A stretch of DNA of 39,664 bases from Sphingomonadales bacterium (GTDB lineage: Bacteria; Pseudomonadota; Alphaproteobacteria; Sphingomonadales; Sphingomonadaceae): contig JAIYAY010000031.1 of NCBI GenBank assembly GCA_027488785.1, forward strand, positions 1 to 39,664, in the 5' to 3' direction. The notes under the pieces are model-generated. The model was not told the origin of the DNA. It ran no database searches and saw only the letters and a list, made by a program, of their open reading frames with translations. Both the position numbers and the translations under genes were made by a program. How positions within the stretch are numbered: the first letter of the stretch is position 1; the number at the start of each line of letters is the position of its first letter. This document shows positions 17,299 to 27,607 of the stretch, one piece after another.

Positions 17299-20200
17299 TT
17301 AATAATAGTCTTGAAGTGGCCGAACTTCAAGTTGCCGTTGTTGCAGCGCGGCAATAGCTTGCGCAACCGCCACGCTTCCGGCGGCTGTGGTGTATTGCGA
17401 AACCTTGCCAGCAAGCGCGGAACGGCGAATTTCTTCACTGTCTTTCAGGCTTTGCCATCCTTCGGTGGTGTTGAAGATAAGCTGGATTTCGCCATCCTTG
17501 ATCTTATCGACAATGTGCGGGCGGCCTTGGGCAACCTTGTTCACGCGTTCGACCTCTATGCCCTGCGCACGGAGATAATTTGCGGTGCCATCCGTAGCAC
17601 AAACAGTGAAACCGCACGCAAGCGCTTGACGGACCGCAGGCACAATCACCGGCTTGTCTGTATCTTTTACCGATACGAATAACTTCCCGCTCATCGGCGG
17701 CGGCATACGTGCGCCGATTTGCGATTTGGCAAAGGCCGTCGCAAAATCACGGTCAATACCCATGACCTCGCCTGTTGACTTCATTTCGGGCGAAAGCACG
17801 GGATCAACGCCAGGAAAGCGATCAAACGGAAACACGGCTTCTTTCACCGCGATATAATCAATATCGAGATTGATAGGTGGCAAATCCTTCAACATCTCAC
17901 CCGCCATGACGCGCGCCGCGATCTTCGCGATGGGCGCACCGATGGCTTTGGCCACGAACGGCACGGTGCGGCTGGCGCGCGGGTTCACTTCGATGAGATA
18001 AACTTTACCATCCTTCACCGCGAACTGGATGTTCATCAGCCCACGCACATGCAGGTTTACTGCCAGCAATTCCGCCTGACGACGAATTTCTGCGATGATA
18101 TCGGCAGGCAGGCTATATGGCGGGATAGTGCAAGCAGAGTCGCCGCTATGCACGCCTGCCTCTTCGATATGTTGCAGGATACCAGCAACCACGACCTCGT
18201 CGCCGTCGCACAACGCATCGACATCAACTTCAATCGCGTCGCGCAGATAGCTGTCGATCAAAACCGGTGAGTCGCCAGAGACAATAACGGCCGTCTGGAT
18301 GTAATTTTCCAACTGCGCCTGCGTATCGACGATTTCCATCGCGCGACCACCAAGCACGTAAGATGGACGCATAAGCACCGGATAGCCAATGTTTTCGGCG
18401 ACCTTGATGGCTTCTTCACGGCTGCGCGCAATGCCATTTTCGGGCTGCTTCAGCTTGAGCTTACTGATCAGTGCGGCAAAACGTTCGCGATCTTCGGCTA
18501 AATCGATGGCGTCGGGTGACGTCCCCAAAATGGGAATACCTGCCGCCTCAAGTGCCTTTGCCAAATTCAACGGCGTCTGCCCCCCGAACTGGACGATGAC
18601 GCCTTTTAAAGTACCATTCTGTTGTTCGACATGCAGGATTTCGAGGACATCCTCGGCGGTCAGCGGTTCGAAATACAGACGATCGGACGTATCATAGTCG
18701 GTCGACACCGTTTCGGGATTACAATTGACCATGATCGTTTCATAGCCCGCGTCCGCCAGCGCGAAGCAGGCATGGACGCAGCAATAATCAAACTCGATGC
18801 CCTGCCCAATACGATTTGGTCCGCCGCCCAAGATGACGATTTTTTCACGATTGGTTGGCTGACTCTCGCATTCCTGCATTCCAAAGCTTGGTGCCTCGTA
18901 AGTAGAATACATATACGGCGTTTTCGCTTCAAATTCCGCAGCGCAGGTGTCAATCCGCTTGAACACTGGACGCACACCTAATTTGTGACGCAGCGCGCGT
19001 ACTTCGTCTTCAGTGACTGCGCCCGCCATCGCACGGGCCGCTTGCATCGCAATGCCGGAACCACGACGGATTGCCGTTTCCATGCCAGGGCGTACGTTAA
19101 CCGACTCCACCGCGAGATACGCAAGCCGCTTGTCGGAGAAGCCCATGGCTTTCAAACGACGCAGCGCCTCTGCGTTATTGGGCAGGCCGTTCGTCTTAAC
19201 GTCATTCTCGGCAGCGATGATTTCTTGTAGCCGCTCGAGGAACCATGGGTCGAACTTCGCGATGGCATGGATTTCGGATACGCTCATGCCCTCGCGCAGC
19301 GCTTGCGCCGCAACCAACAGGCGGTCAGGTGTCGCACGGCTAAGCTCAGCGGACAATTCGTCCTTAGTTGCCCCGCGCAGGGCATCAATATAGTTAAAGC
19401 CCGACAATCCGGTCTCAAGCCCACGAAGCGCTTTTTGCATGCTTTCGTGAATATTACGGCCAATCGCCATCACCTCACCCACCGACTTCATGGCGGTATG
19501 CAGCAACGGCTGGGCGCCCTTGAATTTCTCAAATGCGAAGCGCGGGATTTTGGTGACGACATAATCAATCGTCGGTTCAAACGACGCTGGCGTTGCACCA
19601 GTAATGTCATTGGTGATTTCGTCGAGGGTGAAGCCAACGGCTAGCTTCGCCGCGACCTTGGCGATAGGAAAACCGGTCGCCTTTGACGCCAACGCAGAAG
19701 AGCGCGAAACGCGCGGATTCATTTCGATGACGATCAGGCGGCCATCCTTCGGATTGACTGCAAACTGTACGTTTGAACCACCTGTTTCTACTCCGATTTC
19801 ACGCAAGCACGCGATGCTCGCATTGCGCATAATCTGATATTCTTTATCGGTTAGCGTCAATGCTGGTGCAACCGTGATGGAATCGCCGGTATGCACGCCC
19901 ATCGGGTCGACATTTTCAATGGAGCAGATAATGATGGCGTTGTCAGCGCGGTCTCGGACAACCTCCATCTCATACTCTTTCCAACCGAGCAGTGACTCTT
20001 CAATCAACACTTCGGTTGTCGGCGACGCATCCAACCCGCCAGTGACGATCTTGATAAACTCGTCGCGATTATAGGCAATACCGCCGCCGGTGCCGCCCAT
20101 AGTGAAGCTTGGGCGGATAATCGACGGAAGGCCAGTGCGTTCCAGTACCTCGAGCGCCTCTTCCATCGAATGTGCGATGCCTGAACGCGCCGATTCCAGG

Positions 20201-20619
20201 CCAATTTTGGTCATCGCGTCGCGGAATTTAATCCGGTCCTCGGCCTTATCAATGGCTTCTGCATCGGCGCCGATCATTTCGACACCATATTTCGCCAGCG
20301 TACCATCGTTGAACAAAGCCAAAGCGACGTTCAATGCCGTCTGCCCACCCATGGTCGGCAAAACTGCGTCGGGACGCTCTTTCTCTATGATCTTGGCAAC
20401 AATTTCGGGCGTGATCGGCTCAACATAAGTTGCATCGGCCATATCCGGATCCGTCATAATTGTCGCCGGATTGGAATTGACGAGGATGATGCGATAGCCC
20501 TCTTCACGCAGCGCCTTACACGCTTGCGTCCCCGAATAATCAAACTCGCATGCTTGCCCGATAATGATAGGGCCAGCGCCGATGATAAGGATGGATTTTA
20601 TGTCAGTGCGTTTGGGCAT
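17299..20619 (-). CDS. carB: Carbamoyl-phosphate synthase large subunit
   Basis: CarB uses ammonia released by CarA, bicarbonate and two ATP to make carbamoyl phosphate for arginine and pyrimidines. The 1106-residue protein has the duplicated synthetase halves. The first opens with [20 protein letters not shown] and the second, near residue 591, with [20 protein letters not shown]. Each half has an ATP-grasp region with [13 protein letters not shown] and [13 protein letters not shown] respectively. The C-terminal 130 residues form the MGS-like allosteric domain, the site of UMP/ornithine control in E. coli. The length is slightly above the E. coli 1073. The gene lies 108 bases after carA, in a gap where I see nothing notable. 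Confidence 0.98.
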   Translation of the reverse strand: MPKRTDIKSILIIGAGPIIIGQACEFDYSGTQACKALREEGYRIILVNSNPATIMTDPDMADATYVEPITPEIVAKIIEKERPDAVLPTMGGQTALNVALALFNDGTLAKYGVEMIGADAEAIDKAEDRIKFRDAMTKIGLESARSGIAHSMEEALEVLERTGLPSIIRPSFTMGGTGGGIAYNRDEFIKIVTGGLDASPTTEVLIEESLLGWKEYEMEVVRDRADNAIIICSIENVDPMGVHTGDSITVAPALTLTDKEYQIMRNASIACLREIGVETGGSNVQFAVNPKDGRLIVIEMNPRVSRSSALASKATGFPIAKVAAKLAVGFTLDEITNDITGATPASFEPTIDYVVTKIPRFAFEKFKGAQPLLHTAMKSVGEVMAIGRNIHESMQKALRGLETGLSGFNYIDALRGATKDELSAELSRATPDRLLVAAQALREGMSVSEIHAIAKFDPWFLERLQEIIAAENDVKTNGLPNNAEALRRLKAMGFSDKRLAYLAVESVNVRPGMETAIRRGSGIAMQAARAMAGAVTEDEVRALRHKLGVRPVFKRIDTCAAEFEAKTPYMYSTYEAPSFGMQECESQPTNREKIVILGGGPNRIGQGIEFDYCCVHACFALADAGYETIMVNCNPETVSTDYDTSDRLYFEPLTAEDVLEILHVEQQNGTLKGVIVQFGGQTPLNLAKALEAAGIPILGTSPDAIDLAEDRERFAALISKLKLKQPENGIARSREEAIKVAENIGYPVLMRPSYVLGGRAMEIVDTQAQLENYIQTAVIVSGDSPVLIDSYLRDAIEVDVDALCDGDEVVVAGILQHIEEAGVHSGDSACTIPPYSLPADIIAEIRRQAELLAVNLHVRGLMNIQFAVKDGKVYLIEVNPRASRTVPFVAKAIGAPIAKIAARVMAGEMLKDLPPINLDIDYIAVKEAVFPFDRFPGVDPVLSPEMKSTGEVMGIDRDFATAFAKSQIGARMPPPMSGKLFVSVKDTDKPVIVPAVRQALACGFTVCATDGTANYLRAQGIEVERVNKVAQGRPHIVDKIKDGEIQLIFNTTEGWQSLKDSEEIRRSALAGKVSQYTTAAGSVAVAQAIAALQQRQLEVRPLQDYY

Positions 20620-20727
20620 ATGCTACCTGTCGCTTGAGAATATAGGCCGCAGCCAACGTGCTAATCCAGGAACAGTCCACATATTGGACAAAAACATATT
20701 CCCATTTGTGTGAAACATTCGGAGCAG

Positions 20728-21885
20728 TCACCCCATCATCTCCGCGAATTTTTCGAAGAGATAATGGCTGTCCTGCGGGCCAGGTGAGGCTTCTGGGTGA
20801 TATTGCACTGAAAATGCAGGTTGGTCGGCGAGTTCGAAGCCACAATTGCTGCCATCGAACAGGCTGACATGCGTGGCCTTCGCATTGGCGGGCAAGGTCG
20901 CGGCATCCACCGCAAAACCGTGGTTCATGCTGGTGATTTCGACACCACCGTCGCTGAGGCGCTTGACCGGATGGTTCGCGCCGCGATGACCTTGGTGCAT
21001 CTTCTCGGTCTTTGCGCCGACCGCAAGACCAAGCATTTGATGCCCCAGGCAAATGCCGAACAAGGGTTTCTTAGTTTCCAGCCATTTTTGGATCACCGGC
21101 ACAGCATAAACGCCCGTCGCTGCGGGATCGCCGGGGCCGTTCGAAAGGAACAGGCCATCGGGCGCGTGGGCCATAATCTCTTCAAAAGTTGCGGTGGCCG
21201 GCACAATGGTCACGTCGCATCCTACATCGACGAGGTTGCGCAGGATGTTGTGCTTGATGCCATAATCAATGGCGACGACCTTTTTGCTGCCCTTGGCTGG
21301 CGCCGCATAGCCCGAACCCAGCTTCCAAAGCCCTTTATCCCAACCATAAGTTTGCAGCGTCGTTACATCCTTTGCGAGGTCCATACCCTCAAGCCCCGCC
21401 CATGTCTTTGACCGCGCTAACATGGCGGGAACATCAAAATCGCCGCTGGCGGAATGTGCAATCATGGCGTTAGGTGCGCCCGCTATACGGATCAGTCGGG
21501 TGAGTGCGCGGGTGTCAACGCCGGAGATACCGATGCGGCCATTGGCCTTCATCCACGCATCAAAATGCTGCGTACTTCGGAAATTGGATGGGTCAGTCAC
21601 ATCTTGCCGGACAATCGCGCCCAAGGCATGCGGATTCAACGCCTCGACATCCTCTGGATTAGTGCCAACATTGCCGATGTGCGGGAATGTGAAATTAATG
21701 ATTTGTCCGGCGTAGGACGGGTCAGTCATCACTTCCTGATATCCCGTCATCGCGGTATTGAAGCAGACTTCGCCAACTGCTTGTCCCTCGGCGCCAAAGC
21801 CCCTGCCCCAAATCACTTCCCCGGACGCCAGAACCAATACCCCCGTCGCTCCAGAAGGCGCGCGCGAAGAAATGGGGTCGGCCAT
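20728..21885 (-). CDS. carA: Carbamoyl-phosphate synthase small (glutaminase) subunit
   Basis: CarA hydrolyses glutamine and channels the ammonia to CarB. This 385-residue protein has the small-subunit domain in the N-terminal half (CFNTAMTGYQEVMTDPSY, FPHIGNVGTN). A class I glutamine amidotransferase domain follows, with nucleophile Cys279 (FGICLGHQMLGLA) and catalytic His363 and Glu365 (QYHPEASPG). These match E. coli Cys269, His353 and Glu355. The ATG at 21885 is preceded by AGGAG 10 bases upstream. It is the first gene of carA-carB-greA-rhomboid and is divergent from yqeY. Confidence 0.98.
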   Translation of the reverse strand: MADPISSRAPSGATGVLVLASGEVIWGRGFGAEGQAVGEVCFNTAMTGYQEVMTDPSYAGQIINFTFPHIGNVGTNPEDVEALNPHALGAIVRQDVTDPSNFRSTQHFDAWMKANGRIGISGVDTRALTRLIRIAGAPNAMIAHSASGDFDVPAMLARSKTWAGLEGMDLAKDVTTLQTYGWDKGLWKLGSGYAAPAKGSKKVVAIDYGIKHNILRNLVDVGCDVTIVPATATFEEIMAHAPDGLFLSNGPGDPAATGVYAVPVIQKWLETKKPLFGICLGHQMLGLAVGAKTEKMHQGHRGANHPVKRLSDGGVEITSMNHGFAVDAATLPANAKATHVSLFDGSNCGFELADQPAFSVQYHPEASPGPQDSHYLFEKFAEMMG

Positions 21886-21936
21886 GATAGGGTCGCTCCT
21901 GATAAGCAGATTACAGCAATGTCGCTAAGGCACCGC

Positions 21937-21964
21937 GCCTAGAGATGGTGACCCAAAGCGTCAA
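21937..21964 (-). promoter_or_regulatory. Candidate carAB promoter
   Basis: On the minus strand TTGACG (21964-21959) is followed by 16 bases and CTAGGC (21942-21937). This gives a leader of about 45 bases before carA. The same CTAGGC -10 form appears before tyrS. I see no arginine-box-like palindrome or leader hairpin. Confidence 0.45.
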
Positions 21965-22020
21965 TGCGGAAATCGAGAAAGCTGTGGAATAAGTCATAAA
22001 ACGAAATATTCGATGCCAGC

Positions 22021-22070
22021 GGTCATGCTGAACTGCTTTCAGGATGACCGCCGACAAGTTCAGGGTGACG
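22021..22070. repeat. Dispersed palindromic repeat, copy 2 (compound)
   Basis: GGTCATGCTGAA (22021-22032) pairs with TTCAGGATGACC (22038-22049) with one G:G mismatch. The following CGACAAGTTCAGGGTGACG half-element (22052-22070) carries the arm of copy 1 at 6061-6088. It lies in the divergent carA/yqeY gap, so here it cannot be a terminator. Its last GTGACG (22065-22070) sits 16 bases before a CTATCG box (22087-22092) and may double as a -35 for yqeY. Confidence 0.65.
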
Positions 22071-22122
22071 GTTTGGTGTGGATTAGCTATCGGCGATACA
22101 TACCCTGATTGGAAAGAACATC

Positions 22123-22575
22123 ATGATTCGTGACACCATAAAAGCCGCCCAGATCACTGCCATGAAAGAGGGCGATAAGGACCGCCTGGCGGCAGTCCGC
22201 CTGATCCTCGCCAAGATTAAAGACCGTGACATAGAGCTGCGTACCGCATCGCAGCAACCCGATGACGACGCGATGGTGGTTGAGGTCATGCAGAAAATGA
22301 TCAAGCAACGCCGCGAATCGATTGCGTTATATGAACAAGGTGGTCGCGCCGAGCTTGCTGCGGTTGAAGCTGCTGAGCTTGCGATTATAGAAGATTTTCT
22401 GCCTGCGCAGTTGAGCGACGCAGAAACCAGCGCCGCAATTGAAAGCATCAAGATTGAACTGGGCGCGGAGAGCCTGAAGGATATGGGGCGCGTCATGGCA
22501 GTCTTGAAAGAGCGTCATGGGCCTCAACTCGACATGAGCAAGGCCAGTGCTTTGGTAAAGGCAGCGTTGGGTTAA
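22123..22575 (+). CDS. GatB/YqeY domain-containing protein
   Basis: This 150-residue protein is a full-length YqeY: MIRDTIKAAQITAMKEGDKDRL start, IKDRDIELR, MIKQRRESIALYEQGGRAELA, then IEDFLPAQLSDAE, ending in the GatB tail-like domain (SLKDMGRVMAVLKERHG). The domain is related to the tRNA-binding tail of the amidotransferase subunit GatB, but the free-standing protein has no settled function. It comes directly before dnaG, with one base between stop and start, as in many rpsU-yqeY-dnaG-rpoD blocks; rpsU is absent here. A CTATCG box at 22087 may be its -10. Confidence 0.93.
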   Translation: MIRDTIKAAQITAMKEGDKDRLAAVRLILAKIKDRDIELRTASQQPDDDAMVVEVMQKMIKQRRESIALYEQGGRAELAAVEAAELAIIEDFLPAQLSDAETSAAIESIKIELGAESLKDMGRVMAVLKERHGPQLDMSKASALVKAALG

Positions 22576-22576
22576 G

Positions 22577-24442
22577 GTGGCACTTACCCCGCAATGGCTA
22601 GACGAATTACGCGCGCGGACCACGCTATCCGCGCTGATTGGCCGTACCGTTAAGGTTACCAAGGCTGGCCGCGAGTTTAAGGCCTGCTGCCCGTTCCATA
22701 ACGAAAAATCGCCTAGCTTCACGATCAACGATGAAAAAGGTTTCTACCATTGCTTTGGCTGCTCTGCGCATGGCGATGCCATTCGCTGGATGACCGACCA
22801 GCGCGGTCTGTCTTTCATGGATGCCATAAAAGAGCTTGCAGCAGAGGCCGGGATGGAGGTCCCTGCCCCTGATCCTAAGGCAGCTCAGCGTGCTGAGAAA
22901 GCAAACAGCCTCTACGATGTCATGGCGGCAGCGCAGGCGTGGTTTGTTACGCAATTGTTTAGCGTTGAGGGCGCCGCGGCGCGTGGGTACCTTAAACAAC
23001 GCGGATTTACGGAGCAAACAATCCGCGACTTTGGTTTCGGTCTCGCACCGGACAATCGCACGGGCTTAAAATCTGCACTCAAGCAATTTGGCGATCCAAT
23101 GCTGATTGAGGCAGGGTTGCTGATCTCGGTTGACGGGAAAGCGCCTTATGACCGGTTTCGCGGTCGGCTGATGATACCCATCCGCGACCCGCGTGGGCGC
23201 GTGATTGCCTTTGGTGGCCGGATATTAGGTGAAGGCGAGCCTAAATATCTTAACTCACCCGACACGCCTTTGTTCGATAAGGGCCGCACGCTTTACAATT
23301 TGGACAAATGTTCCCCTGCTTCGCGCCAAACAGGCCGCGTGATAGTGGTCGAAGGCTATATGGACGTCATCGCTATTGCGCAGGCGGGCTTTACCGACGC
23401 GGTTGCGCCGTTGGGTACAGCGCTGACCGAACAGCAGATCCAGATGCTGTGGCGAATGACAGAAAAGCCGTTATTATGCTTTGACGGCGATGCTGCAGGT
23501 CAAAAAGCCGCCATGCGCGCGGCTTTACGCGCGCTGCCATTGTTGAAACCCGGCCACAGTCTTCAGTTTGTGACCTTGCCTGAGGGAAAAGACCCAGACG
23601 ATTTGGTCAGGGCGTCGGGTGCCACCGCACTCACAGCGCTTCTAGAAGCCTCTCAGCCGCTTGTAGAGAGGCTATGGAGGGCAGAAGTGTCTGCGGGGCC
23701 ACTTGACACACCAGAGGACCGTGCAGGGCTTAAACAGCGCCTAGGCGCACATATGGCAAATATCGCAGACGGCGAAATTCGCCGTCATTATGCCGATGCC
23801 TTTCGCGAGCGGTATGACAATTTATTCGCCCCGCGACGCAGCACTCCATATAAGCCAACCCCAGTCTATACGCGCGGACAAAAACCTAAGTGGGGCAAGC
23901 CACACACTTTACCGCCAAGCGACGAAACGAAAAACTTCAACGCCAAGGGCTCGGACTTTCTCATTCAAGGTGTACTGGCGGCGCTGTTGCGCCACCCCGC
24001 ACTTATTGCACAGCATCATGAGGCGCTGAGTGACTTCGTTCCACCCGACCCGAATCACGCCGCTTTGCTCAATGGGATGCTCAACGAATCTTTTGGTAAA
24101 GAAACGCTTGATACCGAGGGGCTAATTACCATATTGGGCGATAGGTTGTATAATGTCGCCTCAACACTGCTACACAGCAATGGTAAGGTTTTTGCCTTTA
24201 ATCGCGGAGAGTTCGGTACGGGAGGCGACGGATTTTCCAACGCTTCAAAAGATTTGGGTGAAGCAATCAGGCTTATGAAGCAGCGTCCTGCGCTTGAAGA
24301 AGCTCTGGAACGTGCCACGCAGTTGGCGAGTTTGGAGATGACTGAAGAAGCTTTTGCTGAACAGCAAAGGTTGCGACACGAGAAAAAGGCATTTGACGAC
24401 CGTATCATCGAATTTTTTCGACGTGATGCGGATAGTTTGTAA
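22577..24442 (+). CDS. dnaG: DNA primase
   Basis: DnaG makes the RNA primers for DNA replication. The 621-residue protein has a CHC2 zinc-binding domain (Cys38, His41, Cys59, Cys62), then the RNA polymerase core with PDTPLFDKGRTLYNL. The TOPRIM catalytic residues are Glu259 (VVEGYMDVIAIAQAG) and Asp303/Asp305 (CFDGDAAGQKA). A less conserved C-terminal helicase-binding region (about 450-621) recruits DnaB. The start is GTG at 22577, one base after the yqeY stop, so translation is likely coupled. rpoD follows after 18 bases. Confidence 0.97.
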   Translation: MALTPQWLDELRARTTLSALIGRTVKVTKAGREFKACCPFHNEKSPSFTINDEKGFYHCFGCSAHGDAIRWMTDQRGLSFMDAIKELAAEAGMEVPAPDPKAAQRAEKANSLYDVMAAAQAWFVTQLFSVEGAAARGYLKQRGFTEQTIRDFGFGLAPDNRTGLKSALKQFGDPMLIEAGLLISVDGKAPYDRFRGRLMIPIRDPRGRVIAFGGRILGEGEPKYLNSPDTPLFDKGRTLYNLDKCSPASRQTGRVIVVEGYMDVIAIAQAGFTDAVAPLGTALTEQQIQMLWRMTEKPLLCFDGDAAGQKAAMRAALRALPLLKPGHSLQFVTLPEGKDPDDLVRASGATALTALLEASQPLVERLWRAEVSAGPLDTPEDRAGLKQRLGAHMANIADGEIRRHYADAFRERYDNLFAPRRSTPYKPTPVYTRGQKPKWGKPHTLPPSDETKNFNAKGSDFLIQGVLAALLRHPALIAQHHEALSDFVPPDPNHAALLNGMLNESFGKETLDTEGLITILGDRLYNVASTLLHSNGKVFAFNRGEFGTGGDGFSNASKDLGEAIRLMKQRPALEEALERATQLASLEMTEEAFAEQQRLRHEKKAFDDRIIEFFRRDADSL

Positions 24443-24460
24443 GAGTATCGGGGAATTATT

Positions 24461-26500
24461 TTGGCAAGTCGCGCAAATGAAAACGAAGACGATATCGGCG
24501 AAGCCGGCGATGCACCGCTGATTGACCTGAATGATGCGACCGTAAAGAAACTGCTCGCTAAGGCTAAGCGTCGCGGTTTCCTGACCTATGATGAATTAAA
24601 TGCTGCCCTGCCGCAGGATCAGATGTCGTCCGAACAAATCGAAGACATCATGTCTGCAATTAACGACATGGGCGTGCAGATCGTCGAGAATGACGAAGCC
24701 GGCGACGATAATGAGGACGATACCGAGGAAGATGTCGAGACCATCGACAATATTTCTGAGAATGACCCACGTTCTTTGACGAGTACGGTCAAGAAGACCG
24801 GCACAGGCGAACGCACCGACGACCCTGTCCGTATGTATTTGCGCGAAATGGGCGCGGTAGAATTGCTGTCTCGCGAAGGCGAAATCGCTATCGCCAAGCG
24901 TATCGAGTCTGGTCGCGACACCATGATCTTGGGCCTTTGTGAAAGCCCGATCACTTTCCACGCAATCATCGACTGGTCCAATGCGCTCAATGACGGCGAA
25001 ATGCAGTTGCGCGAAATTCTTGATCTGGACGCCATGCTTTCGAAAGAGCCGGCCCCAGAATCGCTGACTGAAGATGGCGAAGAAGAAGGCGATGGCGAAA
25101 TCAGCGAGAAGACCGCTGGGCCTTCCTATAAAGAGGAAGATGAAGTCGAGGACGAACCCGAAGCGGCAAGCGACGATGACGAAGATTTGACGGAGCGGCG
25201 CTCACGTCCTGTCGAGGAAGAGGAAGAAGATAACACCCTCAGCCTCGCGCAAATGGAAGAGGCGTTGAAGCCCGCAGCGCTTGAGCGTTTCGCCAAGATC
25301 ACTTCACTGTTCAAGAAATTCTCAAACATTCAGCTTGAGCGTATGCGCGCGCTGAACGCTGGGGAAGATTTTTCCACAGCCTCGGAAAATAAATATCACA
25401 AATTGCGTGAAGAATTGACCGCAGAAGTTGAAAGCGTTCAGTTCCACGCGAATAAGATCGAATATCTGGTCGATCAATTATATTCATTCAACCGTCGCCT
25501 GACCGCGCTTGGTGGTCAGATGTTGCGCTTGGCCGAACGGCACAAGGTCCCCCGCAAGGCCTTCCTCGATAGCTATATGGGGCATGAGCTGGATGAGAAT
25601 TGGCTCGCCGAAGTGTCAAGCATCGACAAAAAATGGACGGCCTTTGCCACAAACGAAGCTGAGAGCGTAGAGCGTATCCGCAGCGAAATCGCGGACATCG
25701 CAGCCAATACCGGCATGTCACTTGGCGAATTCCGCCGTATCGTGAATATGGTGCAAAAGGGCGAGCGCGAAGCACGCATCGCGAAAAAGGAGATGGTTGA
25801 AGCGAATTTGCGCCTCGTGATTTCCATTGCCAAGAAATACACCAACCGTGGCTTGCAGTTTCTCGACCTTATTCAGGAAGGCAATATCGGCCTGATGAAG
25901 GCGGTCGACAAGTTTGAATATCGCCGTGGGTACAAGTTTAGCACATATGCAACTTGGTGGATCCGTCAGGCGATTACACGCTCGATTGCTGATCAAGCGC
26001 GGACTATCCGTATCCCCGTGCATATGATTGAAACGATCAACAAATTGGTGCGCACGAGCCGCCAGTTCCTGCACGAACAAGGGCGCGAGCCTACTCCGGA
26101 AGAAATGGCCGAACGCCTTTCGATGCCGCTTGAAAAAGTGCGCAAGGTGATGAAAATCGCCAAAGAACCGATCAGCCTTGAAACCCCAATTGGCGATGAA
26201 GAAGACAGCCATTTGGGTGACTTCATCGAAGATAAGAATGCGATTATTCCTGTCGATGCTGCCATTCAGGCAAATTTGAAGGAAACGGTCACGCGTGTTT
26301 TGGCATCGCTGACACCTCGCGAAGAACGTGTGCTGCGCATGCGCTTCGGCATTGGGATGAACACCGACCACACGCTTGAAGAAGTCGGTCAGCAATTCAG
26401 CGTAACGCGTGAGCGTATTCGTCAGATTGAAGCCAAGGCGCTGCGCAAGCTCAAGCATCCAAGCCGCAGCCGCAAAATGCGAAGCTTCCTCGACCAATAA
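24461..26500 (+). CDS. rpoD: RNA polymerase primary sigma factor (sigma70/RpoD)
   Basis: RpoD directs RNA polymerase to housekeeping promoters. The 679-residue protein has region 1.1 (about 18-75), region 1.2 ([20 protein letters not shown], about 121-150) and the long non-conserved region of primary sigmas. Region 2 reads [20 protein letters not shown], then [19 protein letters not shown] from residue 491; region 3 follows, and the region 4 helix-turn-helix spans about 637-661 ([20 protein letters not shown]). Two very acidic stretches lie around 76-105 and 200-258. The start is an unusual TTG at 24461, with GGGGA about seven bases upstream; no in-frame ATG precedes region 1.1. It closes the yqeY-dnaG-rpoD block. 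Confidence 0.97.
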   Translation: MASRANENEDDIGEAGDAPLIDLNDATVKKLLAKAKRRGFLTYDELNAALPQDQMSSEQIEDIMSAINDMGVQIVENDEAGDDNEDDTEEDVETIDNISENDPRSLTSTVKKTGTGERTDDPVRMYLREMGAVELLSREGEIAIAKRIESGRDTMILGLCESPITFHAIIDWSNALNDGEMQLREILDLDAMLSKEPAPESLTEDGEEEGDGEISEKTAGPSYKEEDEVEDEPEAASDDDEDLTERRSRPVEEEEEDNTLSLAQMEEALKPAALERFAKITSLFKKFSNIQLERMRALNAGEDFSTASENKYHKLREELTAEVESVQFHANKIEYLVDQLYSFNRRLTALGGQMLRLAERHKVPRKAFLDSYMGHELDENWLAEVSSIDKKWTAFATNEAESVERIRSEIADIAANTGMSLGEFRRIVNMVQKGEREARIAKKEMVEANLRLVISIAKKYTNRGLQFLDLIQEGNIGLMKAVDKFEYRRGYKFSTYATWWIRQAITRSIADQARTIRIPVHMIETINKLVRTSRQFLHEQGREPTPEEMAERLSMPLEKVRKVMKIAKEPISLETPIGDEEDSHLGDFIEDKNAIIPVDAAIQANLKETVTRVLASLTPREERVLRMRFGIGMNTDHTLEEVGQQFSVTRERIRQIEAKALRKLKHPSRSRKMRSFLDQ

Positions 26501-26650
26501 ACCTGAACCCATGAATGAAACCGGGTCCTTTCCTACTCTAAGGATTGGGCATGTTTTCTTATGGGCTGGCTCGCCCTATGTTCCGGCGTTCAGCCACCTA
26601 CTTTATCGCACAGTATCCTGTTGCATATCCTGATGAGCCCACTTAACGAA

Positions 26651-26666
26651 TTAATCGTTCGATTAA
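26651..26666. promoter_or_regulatory. Inverted repeat before the MoxR gene
   Basis: TTAATCG-TT-CGATTAA is a perfect seven-base inverted repeat with a two-base centre, 16 bases before the start codon at 26683. It may be an operator or leader element for the MoxR/VWA pair. The rest of the 182-base gap after rpoD shows no terminator and no supported gene. Confidence 0.3.
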
Positions 26667-26682
26667 CAAAAAGGGTTCGTCC

Positions 26683-27528
26683 ATGCGCTTTGAAGGCACT
26701 GATAATTATGTTGCCACTGATGACCTGAAGGTCGCCGTTAACGCCGCTACAAAGTTGCGCCGGCCTTTGCTGGTCAAGGGTGAACCAGGCACCGGCAAGA
26801 CCGTCCTTGCGCAGGAAATTGCGACTGCGTTGGGTGCGCCACTCATCGAATGGAATATCAAGTCCACAACTAAGGCGCATCAGGGCCTATATGAATATGA
26901 TGCCGTTGCCCGTCTGCGCGACAGCCAATTGGGCGATGAACGTGTGCATGACATCAAAAATTACATTAAAAAGGGAAAGTTGTGGGAAGCATTTACCTCC
27001 CCCCAATTGCCCGTGCTGTTGATCGACGAGATCGACAAGGCCGACATTGAGTTTCCTAACGATCTTTTGCAGGAACTCGATCGCATGGAGTTCTTCGTTT
27101 ACGAAACACAGGAAACCATCAAGGCCGTTGAGCGCCCCATTGTCATCATCACCTCAAACAATGAGAAAGAACTGCCGGACGCGTTTCTGCGTCGTTGTTT
27201 CTTCCATTATATAAAATTCCCCGATCGCACGACGATGCAGGCTATTATCGATGTACACTTTCCTGGCATTCAAAAAATGCTGGTATCTAAGGCAATGGAC
27301 ATTTTCTACGAAGTGCGGGACGTGCCTGGTCTAAAGAAAAAGCCGAGCACGAGCGAATTGCTCGATTGGCTGAAGCTGTTGCTGCATGAAGATATGCCAT
27401 TGGATGTGCTTCAGTCGCGTGATCCGACCAAGGCGATCCCGCCTTTACACGGCGCGCTGCTAAAGAATGAGCAAGATATCATGTTGTTTGAACGGCTTGC
27501 CTTTATGGCCCGCCGCCCCAACACATAA
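26683..27528 (+). CDS. MoxR-family AAA+ ATPase
   Basis: This 281-residue ATPase has Walker A GEPGTGKT (33-40), Walker B LLIDEIDKAD (112-121), a sensor 1 region IITSNNEKELPD (155-166) and the arginine-finger region FLRRC. The C-terminal helical lid (about 190-281) completes the MoxR fold. MoxR proteins act as chaperones that insert cofactors or mature complexes, nearly always with a VWA-domain partner, which follows here. AAAGGG precedes the ATG. The pair is like RavA-ViaA of E. coli or CoxD-CoxE of CO dehydrogenase clusters, but no CO dehydrogenase gene is nearby. Client proteins are unknown. Confidence 0.92.
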   Translation: MRFEGTDNYVATDDLKVAVNAATKLRRPLLVKGEPGTGKTVLAQEIATALGAPLIEWNIKSTTKAHQGLYEYDAVARLRDSQLGDERVHDIKNYIKKGKLWEAFTSPQLPVLLIDEIDKADIEFPNDLLQELDRMEFFVYETQETIKAVERPIVIITSNNEKELPDAFLRRCFFHYIKFPDRTTMQAIIDVHFPGIQKMLVSKAMDIFYEVRDVPGLKKKPSTSELLDWLKLLLHEDMPLDVLQSRDPTKAIPPLHGALLKNEQDIMLFERLAFMARRPNT

Positions 27529-27607
27529 GATTCGTCCGCGCGCTTTTCACCTCAAGAGCCACTCATTCGCCAAAGCATAATCGGTCACTTTATACAGGAA
27601 CCAGCCG

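Noticed and set aside
20603-21052. 149-residue minus-strand frame across the carA-carB gap
   Set aside because: It overlaps the end of carA in another frame and has shadow composition; the gap itself shows no gene.
26511-26633. Small 40-residue frame after rpoD
   Set aside because: It has no ribosome site, continues from a longer shadow frame inside rpoD, and has no recognisable feature.
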